From assembly GCA_021741155.1 (NCBI GenBank), contig JAIOYP010000013.1, forward strand, positions 1 to 64,000: a DNA stretch of 64,000 bases, given 5' to 3'. Source of the DNA: Flavobacteriales bacterium. GTDB lineage: Bacteria > Bacteroidota > Bacteroidia > UBA10329. Below, piece after piece: positions 9,352-19,209 of this stretch (within the stretch, counting starts at the first letter, position 1; the number at the start of each line of letters is the position of its first letter). Under the pieces are notes generated by a model. The model was not told the DNA's origin and did no database searches. It worked only from the letters and a program-made list of their open reading frames with translations. Both the position numbers and the translations under genes were made by a program.

Positions 9352-10875
9352 ATGAAGAGCGACTTTCTACATCGGTTCATAAGGGCGTTAGATGAGGGCG
9401 AACTGCGCTACTGCCGCACATCTATAGAACGAGATGAGAAGCAGGTAGCAAAAGGCTATTTGTGCTTGTTTGACCGATTGGCAGCCATGGGCACGCACGA
9501 TGCAAAGGCCTTGGCCACCGCCATGGCACATTTTCCCATTGCAAAACAGCTTGCTGCAGAAAAAATACGGCTGTACCAATTACTTCTTCAGTTTACAAAA
9601 GAGCTGCGCGATAAACGCAAGCCTGCAAACGACCCCCAATTAAGGCTTGATGAAGCACTGCTCCTTTACGACAAGGGTTTGCATGAAGAAGCTGTAGAAG
9701 TAGCTACCAAAGGGTTGGCGCAGGCGGTTTTTATGGAAAATTTGTGGTTAGAGGTGGGGCTTAGGGATTTGCTGAGAAGAATATACAAAGCCATGGCGCA
9801 AAAGCAGTTGACCGCTACGCGCATTCAGAACGAGTATCAGCTACTTATGGCCGGAAAAAAGTTGAGCACGCTGCTGCTCTACACCCAAATTTCTGACCGA
9901 ATGTTTGATTACATCAGAAACTACCGCGCCACAGATTCTAGTACCGTAAAGCGAGGTATAGACGAATTGATGAACACACCAGAACTGCAAGACATTAATT
10001 TGGCCACGTCACTGCCTGCTCAAATTCGATTTTATTCCATCCAACAGTTTTATTACTCTCAGCAAAACAAGCTCGAAGAAACCAACGAGATGTGTAAGCG
10101 TCAACTCAGTCTTTGGGAACAAAACCCCGCCAGAATAGCAGAAGACCCTTCGGTTTATAGGGGTGTATTATCCAACTTAATAGGCAAACTAACCTTGCTG
10201 GGTAAAACCGAAGAAGCTTTCTCCTATTTGAACAAACTGGAAACAATGAAGGTGGTAACCCGAAGAGATGAAGTTCTTCAATTCGGTCATATGGAACTTC
10301 AGTTTCAGCTGTTTTATATGAATCAGGGAAAAATGCCAGAGGTGCTGCTACGAGAAGAGAATGTGTTAGCGGGTCTCAGACGCTATCAAAAAGCGATGGA
10401 AGATAGTGTTGTGTTGGTACTGATGTACAACCTTGGCATTACCCACCTTATCTGCGAAAACAGAACGGAAGCCATGCGTTACTTTGACCGAATTCACAGC
10501 CTTGGCAAATTGCCCGTAAGGCTCGATTTGCAAGGTATTGCTAGACTCATTCGGCTTCTGCTTCTATATGATAAAGAGGAAAACCGTGACGTCAGTCATT
10601 TTCTTCGAAACAGCAATCTTTTCTTCGGTAAAAAAGACCGCAAATTTGAACTGGAGTACATGGTGCGCCAATGGCTGGCGCTACACAACGATATTGTGGG
10701 TAAGAGCGAACGGAAGCAATCGTTCGGGCAATTTGCAGAATCGTTGGTTCCTTTCATGAATTCGAATGTGCTTGGTGCCGAAGAGATGTATATCTGGGCA
10801 TCGGCACGGCATAGGGGCATTTCGCTTATGCAGGTTCTTAACGAGCGGCTGAAGCCCCCACCAACTATTACTTAA
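9352..10875 (+). CDS. unknown alpha-helical (TPR-like) protein
   Basis: A 507-residue protein without signal peptide or membrane segment, made of leucine-rich amphipathic helices in pairs (for example LRLDEALLLYDKGLHEEAVEVATKGL and VLMYNLGITHLICENRTEAMRYF), as in helical-repeat proteins. No catalytic motif is visible. It stands alone and ends at a strong bidirectional hairpin terminator. Function unknown. Confidence 0.6.
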   Translation: MKSDFLHRFIRALDEGELRYCRTSIERDEKQVAKGYLCLFDRLAAMGTHDAKALATAMAHFPIAKQLAAEKIRLYQLLLQFTKELRDKRKPANDPQLRLDEALLLYDKGLHEEAVEVATKGLAQAVFMENLWLEVGLRDLLRRIYKAMAQKQLTATRIQNEYQLLMAGKKLSTLLLYTQISDRMFDYIRNYRATDSSTVKRGIDELMNTPELQDINLATSLPAQIRFYSIQQFYYSQQNKLEETNEMCKRQLSLWEQNPARIAEDPSVYRGVLSNLIGKLTLLGKTEEAFSYLNKLETMKVVTRRDEVLQFGHMELQFQLFYMNQGKMPEVLLREENVLAGLRRYQKAMEDSVVLVLMYNLGITHLICENRTEAMRYFDRIHSLGKLPVRLDLQGIARLIRLLLLYDKEENRDVSHFLRNSNLFFGKKDRKFELEYMVRQWLALHNDIVGKSERKQSFGQFAESLVPFMNSNVLGAEEMYIWASARHRGISLMQVLNERLKPPPTIT

Positions 10876-10890
10876 CCTCCTCAAAAACAA

Positions 10891-10920
10891 AGCGGGATTC
10901 TCCACTTGGAGAATCCCGCT
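10891..10920. terminator. bidirectional intrinsic terminator
   Basis: A perfect 13-bp stem (10891-10903 with 10908-10920) with a 4-nt loop sits between two convergent genes. T-rich sequence follows on the plus strand and A-rich sequence precedes, so it can serve both sides. Confidence 0.8.
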
Positions 10921-10944
10921 TTCGCTTTCATTATTTCGCCAGTA

Positions 10945-12399
10945 CTATGGCCAAATACCGAGGTTTTCGTAGCTCACAGCAACCTTATCAATGGCTTCTA
11001 CAAACGCAGCCGTTCTAAGGTCGTTAATGCCTTCTGTGTTCATCATACGATCTCGAATGTTGTCGTAAGCTGTAATCATCGTTTCTTCTAATCCAGAATA
11101 AACAAGATCTCGCTCGTCTGCTCCTCTGCTAATCAGATTCATAGATTCATCTGCCACTTTGGTTCCGCTAGCGCCTTCAATAGCATCTAGAATATTTCGG
11201 TTCATATTGGCTCGGTAGCGCTTTTCCATACGTCCAAAACGAACGTGAGAAAGGTTCTTCAACCACTCAAAGTAAGAAACGCTTACACCTCCAGCATTGA
11301 TAAAAATGTCTGGAATAAGGATAACTCCTTTTTTAAGCAGTGTTTGCTCCGCCTCTGGTGTAACAGGTCCGTTGGCTGCCTCTGCAAGTATCTTACACTT
11401 GATACGGTCTGCATTATCGCTGTTTACTTGGTTTTCAAGTGCTGCCGGAATAAGAATATCGCATTCTACTTCTAGTGCTGCTCCTGGCCCGCCAATTTCT
11501 GTTGATCCTGGAAAACCGACAATTCCATTGTTTTCTTGCTTATAAGCCAATAGCGCGTCTGGGTCAATTCCTTTCTCATTGTAAATAGAACCATCCCATT
11601 CTGATACGGCAATAATCTTAGCGCCTCCATCGTGGAAAAACTTTGCGGCCCAATAGCCCACATTTCCCATTCCTTGAATAGCTACGCGCTTGCCCTCCAA
11701 ACCAACTTCAAGACCTAGACGGTCCATGTCTTCTTTGTACGAGCACGCATGCCTAACGCCATAGTAAACGCCAAGACCCGTAGCCTCTGTTCTACCTGCA
11801 ATTCCACCATGCGAAATTGGTTTCCCAGTTACACAAGCAATGGCATTTAGGTCTGTTGGATAGAATGTGGCATAGGTATCTGCCATCCAAGCCATTTCTC
11901 TAGCCCCCGAACCGTAATCTGGGGCTGGTACGTCAATTCCAGGACCGATAAAGTTTTTCTTTATAAGCTCTGTGGTATATCTCCGCGTAATTCTTTCGAG
12001 CATTCCCACGCTGCAAAGTCGTGGGCTTACCTTAATTCCACCTTTAGCTCCTCCAAACGGAACATCCACCAGCGCACACTTGTAGGTCATGAGAGCGGCC
12101 AAGGCCATAACCTCGTCCTGTTCTACGTGAATGCTGTAACGAATTCCTCCTTTGGTTGGTTGTCTGTGGTGACTGTGCTCAACCCGATAAGCTTCAATAA
12201 CCTCAATCTTTCCCTCATCGTTCTTAACCGGAAATCGCATCCGATAAACGCTGTTGCAATACTTGATTTGCTCAAGTAATGTTGGGTCGTGATCTAGAAA
12301 TTGTACCGCGTGATCGAAGTACTTCAATACATCACCGAAAAAGCTGTGTTCTCGCTTTTCAGTCAGCTTTTCAACTGTTCTTTTTCTTGTCTTTGCCAT
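10945..12399 (-). CDS. gdhA: Glu/Leu/Phe/Val-type glutamate dehydrogenase
   Basis: A 484-residue NAD(P)-dependent dehydrogenase interconverting glutamate and 2-oxoglutarate plus ammonia. The N-terminal substrate domain shows the catalytic-lysine region (KGGIRY, MTYKCALVDVPFGGAKGGI) and the aspartate-containing PAPDYGSG. The Rossmann domain carries IQGMGNVGYWAA. C-terminal ILAEAANGPVTPEA and DIFINAGGVSVSYFEW are standard for the family. It is probably monocistronic and convergent with the gene ending at 10875. A leucine or valine specificity cannot be excluded from sequence alone. Confidence 0.9.
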   Translation of the reverse strand: MAKTRKRTVEKLTEKREHSFFGDVLKYFDHAVQFLDHDPTLLEQIKYCNSVYRMRFPVKNDEGKIEVIEAYRVEHSHHRQPTKGGIRYSIHVEQDEVMALAALMTYKCALVDVPFGGAKGGIKVSPRLCSVGMLERITRRYTTELIKKNFIGPGIDVPAPDYGSGAREMAWMADTYATFYPTDLNAIACVTGKPISHGGIAGRTEATGLGVYYGVRHACSYKEDMDRLGLEVGLEGKRVAIQGMGNVGYWAAKFFHDGGAKIIAVSEWDGSIYNEKGIDPDALLAYKQENNGIVGFPGSTEIGGPGAALEVECDILIPAALENQVNSDNADRIKCKILAEAANGPVTPEAEQTLLKKGVILIPDIFINAGGVSVSYFEWLKNLSHVRFGRMEKRYRANMNRNILDAIEGASGTKVADESMNLISRGADERDLVYSGLEETMITAYDNIRDRMMNTEGINDLRTAAFVEAIDKVAVSYENLGIWP

Positions 12400-12528
12400 T
12401 ATTCCTTTTCATGTTGGTAATGGCGTCAAAGGTGGAAAAATTTACGAAAGTCAATTTGTAAACAATCACAAATTTTGAAACGTAGCATCCTTGCTGACAA
12501 ATAGGAAACTCTAAATATTACACAAAAC

Positions 12529-12566
12529 AAAACAGGGTCAGCTGAAATTTCAGCTGACCCTGTTTT
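12529..12566. terminator. palindromic terminator of the TonB receptor gene
   Basis: A perfect 38-bp palindrome with arms aaaacagggtcagctgaaa and complement lies 22 bases beyond the stop of the minus-strand TonB receptor gene. It ends in a T run on either strand and is a strong bidirectional terminator. Confidence 0.8.
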
Positions 12567-12587
12567 AATCTGATAGTTCTTAAGAAG

Positions 12588-15092
12588 TTAGAACTGAACC
12601 GTTAATTGAAGCTGCGTTGTACGGGGTGCATTTACCTTCAACGGTCGCAATGCATAGACACGATTTGCAAGGTTTTTGACTGAAATACCCAGTTTGATAT
12701 TCTCGGTCAATTCAATCGCTCCACGCAAATCAAACACGTGATCTCCGCTGTTGTTCTGCTCTCTAAATTCAACCGCATTCCATGGGAAACCAGCAACATC
12801 CAATTGGTAGAAAACTCTATCCACATTTTTCATGTAGCTGTAATATCTGTATGTACCACCCACAGAAAGCTTGTACTTTTTCTTAATAGTAAATACAAAC
12901 TCAACATCAACATTCGCTAAGTGCTCGAAACGATATTTCAATATTCCGTTTTTCGCAAATTCCGCAGTATCAGCAGCGGTAGGCTTTGGATAATTTGGGT
13001 CAAATTGAGTACCGAACATGGATGATGATGATGAAACCTGAGAAACATCATTCCCTAAGCTATCCTTAGCGTACACATAAAACGGATCAACTGATTGTGG
13101 ACGAGAGTAGGTGTAACCCGCCATCACATTCATCCCAAACCATGGCGTAAATTGTCCATTTCCAATAAGGGAAACATCCACACCATAAACTCTAGCATCG
13201 CCTGTGTTAAGCGATTTGAAAGCGAAACGTCCGTACTGACCGTTTGGAGCACCAAACTGACCTGCATTGAACTCCACAAAATTCATGTAGTACTGATAGA
13301 AACCGGCAAGATCCAAGTAACCTAAGAACTTACCAATCTTAATTCCTTGCATTAAGCCAACCTCAGCTGCGTAGCTTCTTTCTGGCTGAACATCTGGATT
13401 AGGTACAATTGGAAGACCTCCAACTGTGGTAAAAATATATCTCTCCGCAATACTTGGAAAACGGAAACCTTCTCCAAACGATGCTCTCAAGTAACCTTCC
13501 TTCCACAATCGTGTGTTGGCTCCAATTCTGAATACTGGACGAATGATGGTATCTTGACTATTGATAGAGAAGTACTCAAATCGAGCTCCTCCGTTCAGAT
13601 TCACGCGATTCCAGAACTTCTTATCCACTTGCACATACAAAGCCGCATTGGTGGCATTACTCTTTCCGTCACCTCTCTCGTTTCCAAGATACAATTGCGC
13701 TTCTGAAAGCGAGTACTGCGCCATTGTTCCAACCGTAATTGTCAAGTCCTTAACCTCTGCAAAACGATGAGCAAATTGGTATTCTCCAAAAAACACGTAG
13801 TTCATGTTTCCTTGGTTATTGTCATTGTCGTTATTCTGATGGAATACGCGACCTCTAAGAGTGTGCTTTGAACCTTTGGTTCCTGAATAAGTAATGAACG
13901 GGTCGATATTGAAGGATGTTTGCACCGTACGGGTAATACTTCCAGCGTATGGTCGATACAATCCGTAAGTATTATTCATCCAAAGTAATGTAGATGTACC
14001 TTTTGAATACATCGCATTGGCGTTTATACCGTAAGCAAGACCCGGAGTCTTAATGGAACGCTTACGAATATTCACATTGAATCTGAATCTGTTTGAAAAC
14101 TCTTTACGTGGAGCGTGCCAATCCAATACAGCTCCAGTACTGTCTCGTGTATCCACAACAGCTGCAGCCCCCTGAATAATTGTATCGCCTGTTTCTGGAC
14201 CGATAAAACCATTATCAATCAAGAAGTTCCCTCCAGCAACGATATCCCACGTACCAACTTTTCTAGAGTGGAAGAAGTTCATTCCACCATAAATCGGCAA
14301 GTCATCTTGATCCCACCATCTTGCGTCTTCTTGTGCTGGTGCGCTATAAAATCCAGTGTATAAATTGATTTTTGTCTTCGGTTTGTCTTTAGGATAAGCG
14401 GTTCGGATGTTGATGATGCCATTCAAAGCCGATGAACCATAAAGAACTGAAGATGCTCCTTTAATTACCTCAATTTGCTCCAAGTTTTCAATCGGCACAA
14501 AACCCCAACTTGGTCTTCCAGCATCACCAGAAAGGATTGGTAAATCATCTACTAGAAGCATAACACGTGACCCAGCACCAAAGCTGTATCCACTACCTCC
14601 ACGCATCTGCGCTTCACCGTCCATAATGGTAAGTCCAGGAGTTTGCTCCAATGCATCTTCCGCACTGGTCGAACCTCTACTTTCAATAATATCTGGCTTA
14701 ATTACGGCTACAGAAACGGTCAAATCTTCACGCTTCTGCTCAAATTTACCAGCAGAAACAACTACCATTTCCATTTGCTGCGACTCCATTCCGAGTGCAA
14801 TCGTTACTGTTGTAGTCTCGCCATTCTTAACTGTTACTGGCAGCGTTTGTGTCTCATATCCTATAGAAGTAATGATGATTTTCTGTGCTCCTCCAGGCAA
14901 TTGCAGCGAGAAATTACCATCAAAATCCGTTGCGGCACCTCGGCCTTTGTCCGTAGACCAAACAACACTGGCACCAATAATTGTTTCTCCAGACTCCTTA
15001 TCCTTAACGACTCCTTTAACGGTTCCAGTATCTTGTGCTACGGAGAACAGAACAAGTAGGGAGAGAATTGACGTAGTAAAAATTCTTTTCAT
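12588..15092 (-). CDS. TonB-dependent outer-membrane receptor
   Basis: An 834-residue TonB-dependent transporter. Signal peptide (MKRIFTTSILSLLVLFSVAQ), then a carboxypeptidase-D-like regulatory domain (about residues 22-105: GTVKGVVKDKESGETIIGAS), a plug domain (about 125-235: SAEDALEQTPGLTIMDGEAQ, IKGASSVLYGSSALNGIINI), and a 22-strand-type barrel ending TTQLQLTVQF. It should import a scarce ligand across the outer membrane with TonB energy. No SusD partner or ligand-specific neighbour is adjacent, so the substrate is unknown. It is divergent from dprA with only 64 bases between. Confidence 0.9.
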   Translation of the reverse strand: MKRIFTTSILSLLVLFSVAQDTGTVKGVVKDKESGETIIGASVVWSTDKGRGAATDFDGNFSLQLPGGAQKIIITSIGYETQTLPVTVKNGETTTVTIALGMESQQMEMVVVSAGKFEQKREDLTVSVAVIKPDIIESRGSTSAEDALEQTPGLTIMDGEAQMRGGSGYSFGAGSRVMLLVDDLPILSGDAGRPSWGFVPIENLEQIEVIKGASSVLYGSSALNGIINIRTAYPKDKPKTKINLYTGFYSAPAQEDARWWDQDDLPIYGGMNFFHSRKVGTWDIVAGGNFLIDNGFIGPETGDTIIQGAAAVVDTRDSTGAVLDWHAPRKEFSNRFRFNVNIRKRSIKTPGLAYGINANAMYSKGTSTLLWMNNTYGLYRPYAGSITRTVQTSFNIDPFITYSGTKGSKHTLRGRVFHQNNDNDNNQGNMNYVFFGEYQFAHRFAEVKDLTITVGTMAQYSLSEAQLYLGNERGDGKSNATNAALYVQVDKKFWNRVNLNGGARFEYFSINSQDTIIRPVFRIGANTRLWKEGYLRASFGEGFRFPSIAERYIFTTVGGLPIVPNPDVQPERSYAAEVGLMQGIKIGKFLGYLDLAGFYQYYMNFVEFNAGQFGAPNGQYGRFAFKSLNTGDARVYGVDVSLIGNGQFTPWFGMNVMAGYTYSRPQSVDPFYVYAKDSLGNDVSQVSSSSSMFGTQFDPNYPKPTAADTAEFAKNGILKYRFEHLANVDVEFVFTIKKKYKLSVGGTYRYYSYMKNVDRVFYQLDVAGFPWNAVEFREQNNSGDHVFDLRGAIELTENIKLGISVKNLANRVYALRPLKVNAPRTTQLQLTVQF

Positions 15093-15156
15093 GTGTGTGG
15101 GTTCAGCGGTTTAGGGCTTATTTTTAGAACGGGCGAATATATCAATATTTGAATAG

Positions 15157-16263
15157 TTGGACAGACAAGAGCAGACACTCTATTTGATCGCGCTTAGCAA
15201 AGTAGAAGGGATTGGCGATGCGCGCGTTAAAAAACTGGTGGCCTATTGTGGCGGCCCAAAGGAGGTTTTTGCCAAACCAGCTTCATTTTTGAATAAGATT
15301 CCGAGCATTGGAACGGTGCTTACCAATGCGGTAAAATCAAGTGATGTGCTCAGAAAAGCGGAAGAAGAACTTGCTTTTGCTGACAAAAATCAGGTAAATG
15401 CCATTTCTTTTCTGGATGCTGATTATCCGCAACGCCTGAAGCATTGCGATGATTCGCCCATAGTGCTTTACTCAAAAGGAAACGGCAGCATTAATCCAAA
15501 TAGGTGCATCAGTATTGTGGGTACGCGCAATGCAACGCGCCAAGGCAAAGAGATTACCGAATCGATTGTGGAGGCGTTGGCCAAGGCTCAAATTACCATT
15601 GTAAGTGGACTTGCTTATGGTATTGATATTGCGGCACACCGAGCTTGCTTGAAGTTTAATGTGCCGACCATCGGCTGTTTGGCGCATGGGTTAGACCGAG
15701 TTTACCCAAAGGTTCATTCAAATACAGCTAAAGAAATGCTCGAAAACGGAGCATTAATCACCGATTTCCCAATCGGAACAAATCCTGACAGGGAAAATTT
15801 CCCAAAACGAAATAGAATTGTGGCCGGTATGGCCGATGCAACTATCGTTGTGGAAGCGGGGATAAAAGGTGGAGCATTGATTACGGCTGACCTCGCTTTT
15901 GATTACAGTCGAGATGTGTTTGCAGTTCCGGGAAGGATTGGAGATGAATATTCCGCAGGCTGCAATCGGTTAATCATGACTAATAAAGCTGCACTCATCA
16001 CTTCAGGAAACGATATTCTGAAAGCAATGGGTTGGGATGTTTCGGATGAGAAAAAGAAACCTCAGATGCAGACCAAACTGCTTATCGATCTAACAGAAGA
16101 ACAAGAAAAAGTGGTTGCGGTGCTTCGCGAAAAAGAGCACACAATTGACCGTTTAGCTGTTCTTTCTGGATTTCCGATGAGTAAAGTTGCAGCTATCCTT
16201 CTCGAACTAGAATTCGAAGGAATCGTTAGCAATCTGCCCGGAAAAGTTTACAAACTGAATTAA
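15157..16263 (+). CDS. dprA: DNA-processing protein DprA
   Basis: A 368-residue protein that loads RecA on incoming single-stranded DNA during transformation. An N-terminal helix-hairpin-helix region (KVEGIGDARVKKLVAY, IPSIG) precedes the DprA/Smf Rossmann core (SIVGTRNATRQGKEITE, IVSGLAYGIDIAAHR, GCLAHGLDRVYP, NRIVAGMADATIVVEAG, FAVPGRIGDEYSAGCN). A C-terminal winged helix (about 305-368) follows. Its end overlaps the convergent protease gene by four bases. With comF further on, the window holds two competence-type genes. Confidence 0.95.
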   Translation: MDRQEQTLYLIALSKVEGIGDARVKKLVAYCGGPKEVFAKPASFLNKIPSIGTVLTNAVKSSDVLRKAEEELAFADKNQVNAISFLDADYPQRLKHCDDSPIVLYSKGNGSINPNRCISIVGTRNATRQGKEITESIVEALAKAQITIVSGLAYGIDIAAHRACLKFNVPTIGCLAHGLDRVYPKVHSNTAKEMLENGALITDFPIGTNPDRENFPKRNRIVAGMADATIVVEAGIKGGALITADLAFDYSRDVFAVPGRIGDEYSAGCNRLIMTNKAALITSGNDILKAMGWDVSDEKKKPQMQTKLLIDLTEEQEKVVAVLREKEHTIDRLAVLSGFPMSKVAAILLELEFEGIVSNLPGKVYKLN

Positions 16264-17858
16264 CGTAGGGTTTCCAAGGCCGCTTGAATAGTCTTATCGC
16301 TCTGATTGATGATGGGATAGAAACCTGCTCCATTCCACTTACTACGCGCAACAAGGGCTTTTAGATTATTGAGCACTTCGGGTTTTGCCTTTTCAGTATC
16401 AGTAATAGAAATACCCTTGTCTTTGGCAAAAGCAATCAGTTTCTGATAATCAGCCGCAGTAAAGTTGAACCTATCTCTGAAATCGGTAGCAGACTTGTAC
16501 TTATCCAGTTCCGACCTTTTCTGAGATGAATAATTCATCGCAAATTCCCTTAAAACTCCTGTACTAATAAGCTGACTATGAAATTCTGTGTATCCGGTTG
16601 TATCCAACGGAACAAACACATCGGGAATAATTCCACCCCCACCATAAACCACCTTACCTCCTGGCGTCACAAATCGTTCGTTTTCATCTACCGAAATGCT
16701 ATCAACTTCGTACAATTCGCCATTATCAACTCGATTGTAGAAATCAGCATAATAATCCTCATCCTTACTATATGGTCGTTGAATGCAGCGCCCGGTTGGT
16801 GTGTAATATCTTGCAATGGTGAGACGAACGGCAGAACCATCAGCCAACTCAACTTGTTCTTGCACCAATCCTTTTCCGAATGTTCTGCGACCAACAATGG
16901 TTCCTCGGTCATTGTCTTGAACCGCGCCAGAAACAATCTCCGAAGCAGAAGCAGAACCTTCATCTACAAGCACTGCCAATTTTCCTTTTTGGAAATCTCC
17001 TTTGCGGGTTGCGTAGGCGCTATCTTTAGGACGAGCGCGACCTTCTGTGTAAACAATCAGCTTTCCATCTGACAGAAATTCATCACAAATACTGATGGCA
17101 GCATTCAGATAACCTCCTGGGTTTCCGCGCAAATCGAGAATCAACGATTGCATTCCAGCTTTCCGCAATTCGCCTAATTTTTCAGCAAATTCATCATAAG
17201 TAGTTGCTCCAAAACGGCTGATTTTGATGTAGCCAACCACATCATCAATCATATATCCAGCATCTACACTATATATAGGAATCTTGTCGCGCTCAATTCT
17301 AAACGTAATGAGCTTCTTTGCTCCGCGTCTTGCAATTTCAACCTTCACCTTCGTACCACGTTCGCCACGAAGCATGGAAATCACATCTTGATTTTTCACT
17401 CCCGTTCCAGCCACAAGACTATCCTCAATGGTCACAATTCTATCTCCCGAACGGATGCCCAATTTCTCTGATGGTCCACCATTTATAGGAGAAACAACCA
17501 CAATTGTGTCGTTAATAATATTGAACTCCACTCCTATTCCATCGAAATTCCCATCCAACTGTTCATTGGTAGCTTCAAGCTCGCTAGCTGGGATGTATGA
17601 CGAATGCGGATCCAACTGCTCTAACATGCTGATAATTGTGGATTCGGTCAGGCCATCAAGACTAACCGAATCAACATATTCTTCCAGAACATAATTGAGC
17701 AGGTTGGTTATCTTTTTGGTGTTTTCCGAAGAAGATTCTCCATCTACAGACGGAAGATGTCCTACGCTAAGAAAGGAACCCAAATAAATGCCTGTAGCCA
17801 GAACTACGGCCAAAATAATAGGGTAATAAATGAAAATCTTTATTCGGTTATTGCCCAT
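16260..17858 (-). CDS. ctpA: S41 family C-terminal processing protease (CtpA)
   Basis: A 532-residue periplasmic or membrane-anchored serine protease. An N-terminal transmembrane anchor (IILAVVLATGIYLGSFLSV), a PDZ domain (about 90-180: DGIGVEFNIINDTIVVVSPI, KLGIRSGDRIVTIED) and an S41 catalytic domain follow in order. The nucleophile lies in DEGSASASEIVSGAVQDNDRG, split as DEGSASASEIV and SGAVQDNDRG. The general-base lysine lies in RRTFGKGLVQ. The start codon overlaps the end of the dCMP deaminase gene by 11 bases, so the two form an operon. Confidence 0.93.
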   Translation of the reverse strand: MGNNRIKIFIYYPIILAVVLATGIYLGSFLSVGHLPSVDGESSSENTKKITNLLNYVLEEYVDSVSLDGLTESTIISMLEQLDPHSSYIPASELEATNEQLDGNFDGIGVEFNIINDTIVVVSPINGGPSEKLGIRSGDRIVTIEDSLVAGTGVKNQDVISMLRGERGTKVKVEIARRGAKKLITFRIERDKIPIYSVDAGYMIDDVVGYIKISRFGATTYDEFAEKLGELRKAGMQSLILDLRGNPGGYLNAAISICDEFLSDGKLIVYTEGRARPKDSAYATRKGDFQKGKLAVLVDEGSASASEIVSGAVQDNDRGTIVGRRTFGKGLVQEQVELADGSAVRLTIARYYTPTGRCIQRPYSKDEDYYADFYNRVDNGELYEVDSISVDENERFVTPGGKVVYGGGGIIPDVFVPLDTTGYTEFHSQLISTGVLREFAMNYSSQKRSELDKYKSATDFRDRFNFTAADYQKLIAFAKDKGISITDTEKAKPEVLNNLKALVARSKWNGAGFYPIINQSDKTIQAALETLR

Positions 17859-18312
17859 CTAGCTTCACGTCATCCAACTGTACCACTTCAACACCAGCTT
17901 CCTTCAAAAAATCAACGCCACTCATATCCTTATATCCGTTGATAAATACGATTCGCTTGATTCCTGCTTGATGCACCAACTTGCTACAGTCTTTGCAAGG
18001 CGAAAGCGTCAGGTATAACGTAGAATCTCGTGCACTGTTCATAGAGCGCGCCACTTTCATGATCGCATTAGCCTCGGCATGAAGCACATACCAATGCGTT
18101 TCGCCATTATCGTTCTCGCAGCAATTGTCAAAACCAGAAGGCGTGCCGTTGTAACCATCGGCAATAATTTGCCCTTCTTTTACAATGATGGCGCCCACTT
18201 GCCTGCGGCTGCAATGCGACAATTTTGACCATTCGAGCGCCATACGCAAATAAGCACGGTCGTAGCGCAGTTGTTTTTCTGGGTTGTCGTACTTAATAAA
18301 TCCTTCGTCCAT
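17848..18312 (-). CDS. dCMP deaminase family protein (ComEB-like)
   Basis: A 154-residue zinc-dependent cytidine/deoxycytidylate deaminase. The zinc ligands and catalytic glutamate appear as HAEANAIM and SPCKDC, with VGAIIVKEGQIIADGYNG upstream. It should convert dCMP to dUMP and feed dTMP synthesis. It is the first gene of an operon with ctpA, overlapping its start. Confidence 0.92.
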   Translation of the reverse strand: MDEGFIKYDNPEKQLRYDRAYLRMALEWSKLSHCSRRQVGAIIVKEGQIIADGYNGTPSGFDNCCENDNGETHWYVLHAEANAIMKVARSMNSARDSTLYLTLSPCKDCSKLVHQAGIKRIVFINGYKDMSGVDFLKEAGVEVVQLDDVKLDGQ

Positions 18313-18436
18313 TGGGTTGGCGAAGCTAATGATGAAAAGGAAAAACGAGGAATGAAAAAGGAAAAACGTCAGGGCAAACGCATTAAACTTTTACGCTATC
18401 CTTATTCACGTCCAAACGTGAGGGACAACATGGGAT

Positions 18437-18526
18437 AGCCACAGAAACACAGAACTCACAGAGGTTTTCACAGAGAAAAAGGAAATTTTTCTGTGTCCAT
18501 TCTATGAATTCTGTGTTTCTGTGGCC
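18437..18526. repeat. inverted repeat of the CACAG type, second copy
   Basis: AGCCACAGAAACACAGAA at the left is matched by TTCTGTGTTTCTGTGGCC at 18509-18526, about 20 bp with one or two mismatches. The arm begins with the same AGCCACAGA as the repeat at 9190-9281. It lies in the 327-base gap between the dCMP deaminase gene and the toxin-antitoxin pair, which otherwise holds no gene. Confidence 0.65.
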
Positions 18527-18639
18527 ATAAAAGTGTGTTTTCGTAAAGACAGGTCATCATTTTTTTTAGTGCGTTTGCCCTGAGAAAAACGTAGATCTCA
18601 AGTTTTGTAGAAGTTTTAAAGAGCAGCTATCTTTACATC

Positions 18640-18846
18640 ATGAGTATTCAGGAAATACAAAGCCTTAGCAACGCAGAAAAAATTCTTCTCGTAGAGCAGA
18701 TATGGGATAGCATCGATAAGAATGCCATCAATCTATCAGTAGCCCAAAAAAAAGAACTTGACAAAAGGCTAGAACAGCACGCCAAAGGAGAAACCAAGTT
18801 CCGTTCTTGGGATGAAGTCAAAAAGCGTTTACACAATCGTGGGTAG
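18640..18846 (+). CDS. addiction-module antitoxin (TIGR02574-like)
   Basis: A 68-residue protein with the layout of 'putative addiction module component' antitoxins: EIQSLSNAEKILLVEQIWDS at the start and a C-terminal RSWDEVKKRL toxin-binding tail. Directly followed, with no gap, by a RelE/ParE-fold toxin. A TATCTTTA -7-like element lies just before the start (18628-18635). Confidence 0.85.
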   Translation: MSIQEIQSLSNAEKILLVEQIWDSIDKNAINLSVAQKKELDKRLEQHAKGETKFRSWDEVKKRLHNRG

Positions 18847-19143
18847 ATGACCAACTATCGGATTCATGTTTCGAATGAAGCCTTTTTGGATCTGGCTCAA
18901 GCTTTTGATTGGTATGAAGAACAACGAAGTGGATTGGGTTCTGAATTAGAACTTTGCGTAGATGCAAGAATTCATGCAATTGCCAGAAATCCGTTTCATT
19001 ATCAAGAACGATACAAGCAAGTGCATATCGCTTTCGTTGACCGCTTTCCATACGGGATTCACTATCTTATTGAAGACAACGACATCCGCATCATTGGCAT
19101 ATTTCACATGAGCCGAAACCCAGAAAATTGGAATGAAGCATAG
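18847..19143 (+). CDS. RelE/ParE family toxin
   Basis: A 98-residue protein with the RelE/ParE fold pattern: VSNEAFLDLAQAFDWYEEQR, LELCVDARIHAIARNPFHYQ, then RFPYGIHYLIEDNDIRIIGI and FHMSRNPENW. It starts immediately after the antitoxin stop. Whether it poisons gyrase or cleaves mRNA cannot be told. It is the last chromosomal gene before the attL site of the integrated element. Confidence 0.88.
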   Translation: MTNYRIHVSNEAFLDLAQAFDWYEEQRSGLGSELELCVDARIHAIARNPFHYQERYKQVHIAFVDRFPYGIHYLIEDNDIRIIGIFHMSRNPENWNEA

Positions 19144-19177
19144 CCGATACTCGCATGAATCTCCTCTGGGGCAACCA

Positions 19178-19209
19178 AAAAGCCCCGACACTTTCGTATC
19201 GGGGCTTTG
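19178..19209 (-). terminator. former terminator of tRNA-Leu, stranded by the integration
   Basis: A stem aaagcccc/ggggcttt reinforced by gat...atc lies immediately beside attL. On the minus strand it ends in a U-tract, in the orientation and distance expected of the original terminator of the tRNA-Leu gene before the element separated them. It may now terminate the toxin-antitoxin operon on the plus strand. Confidence 0.6.
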
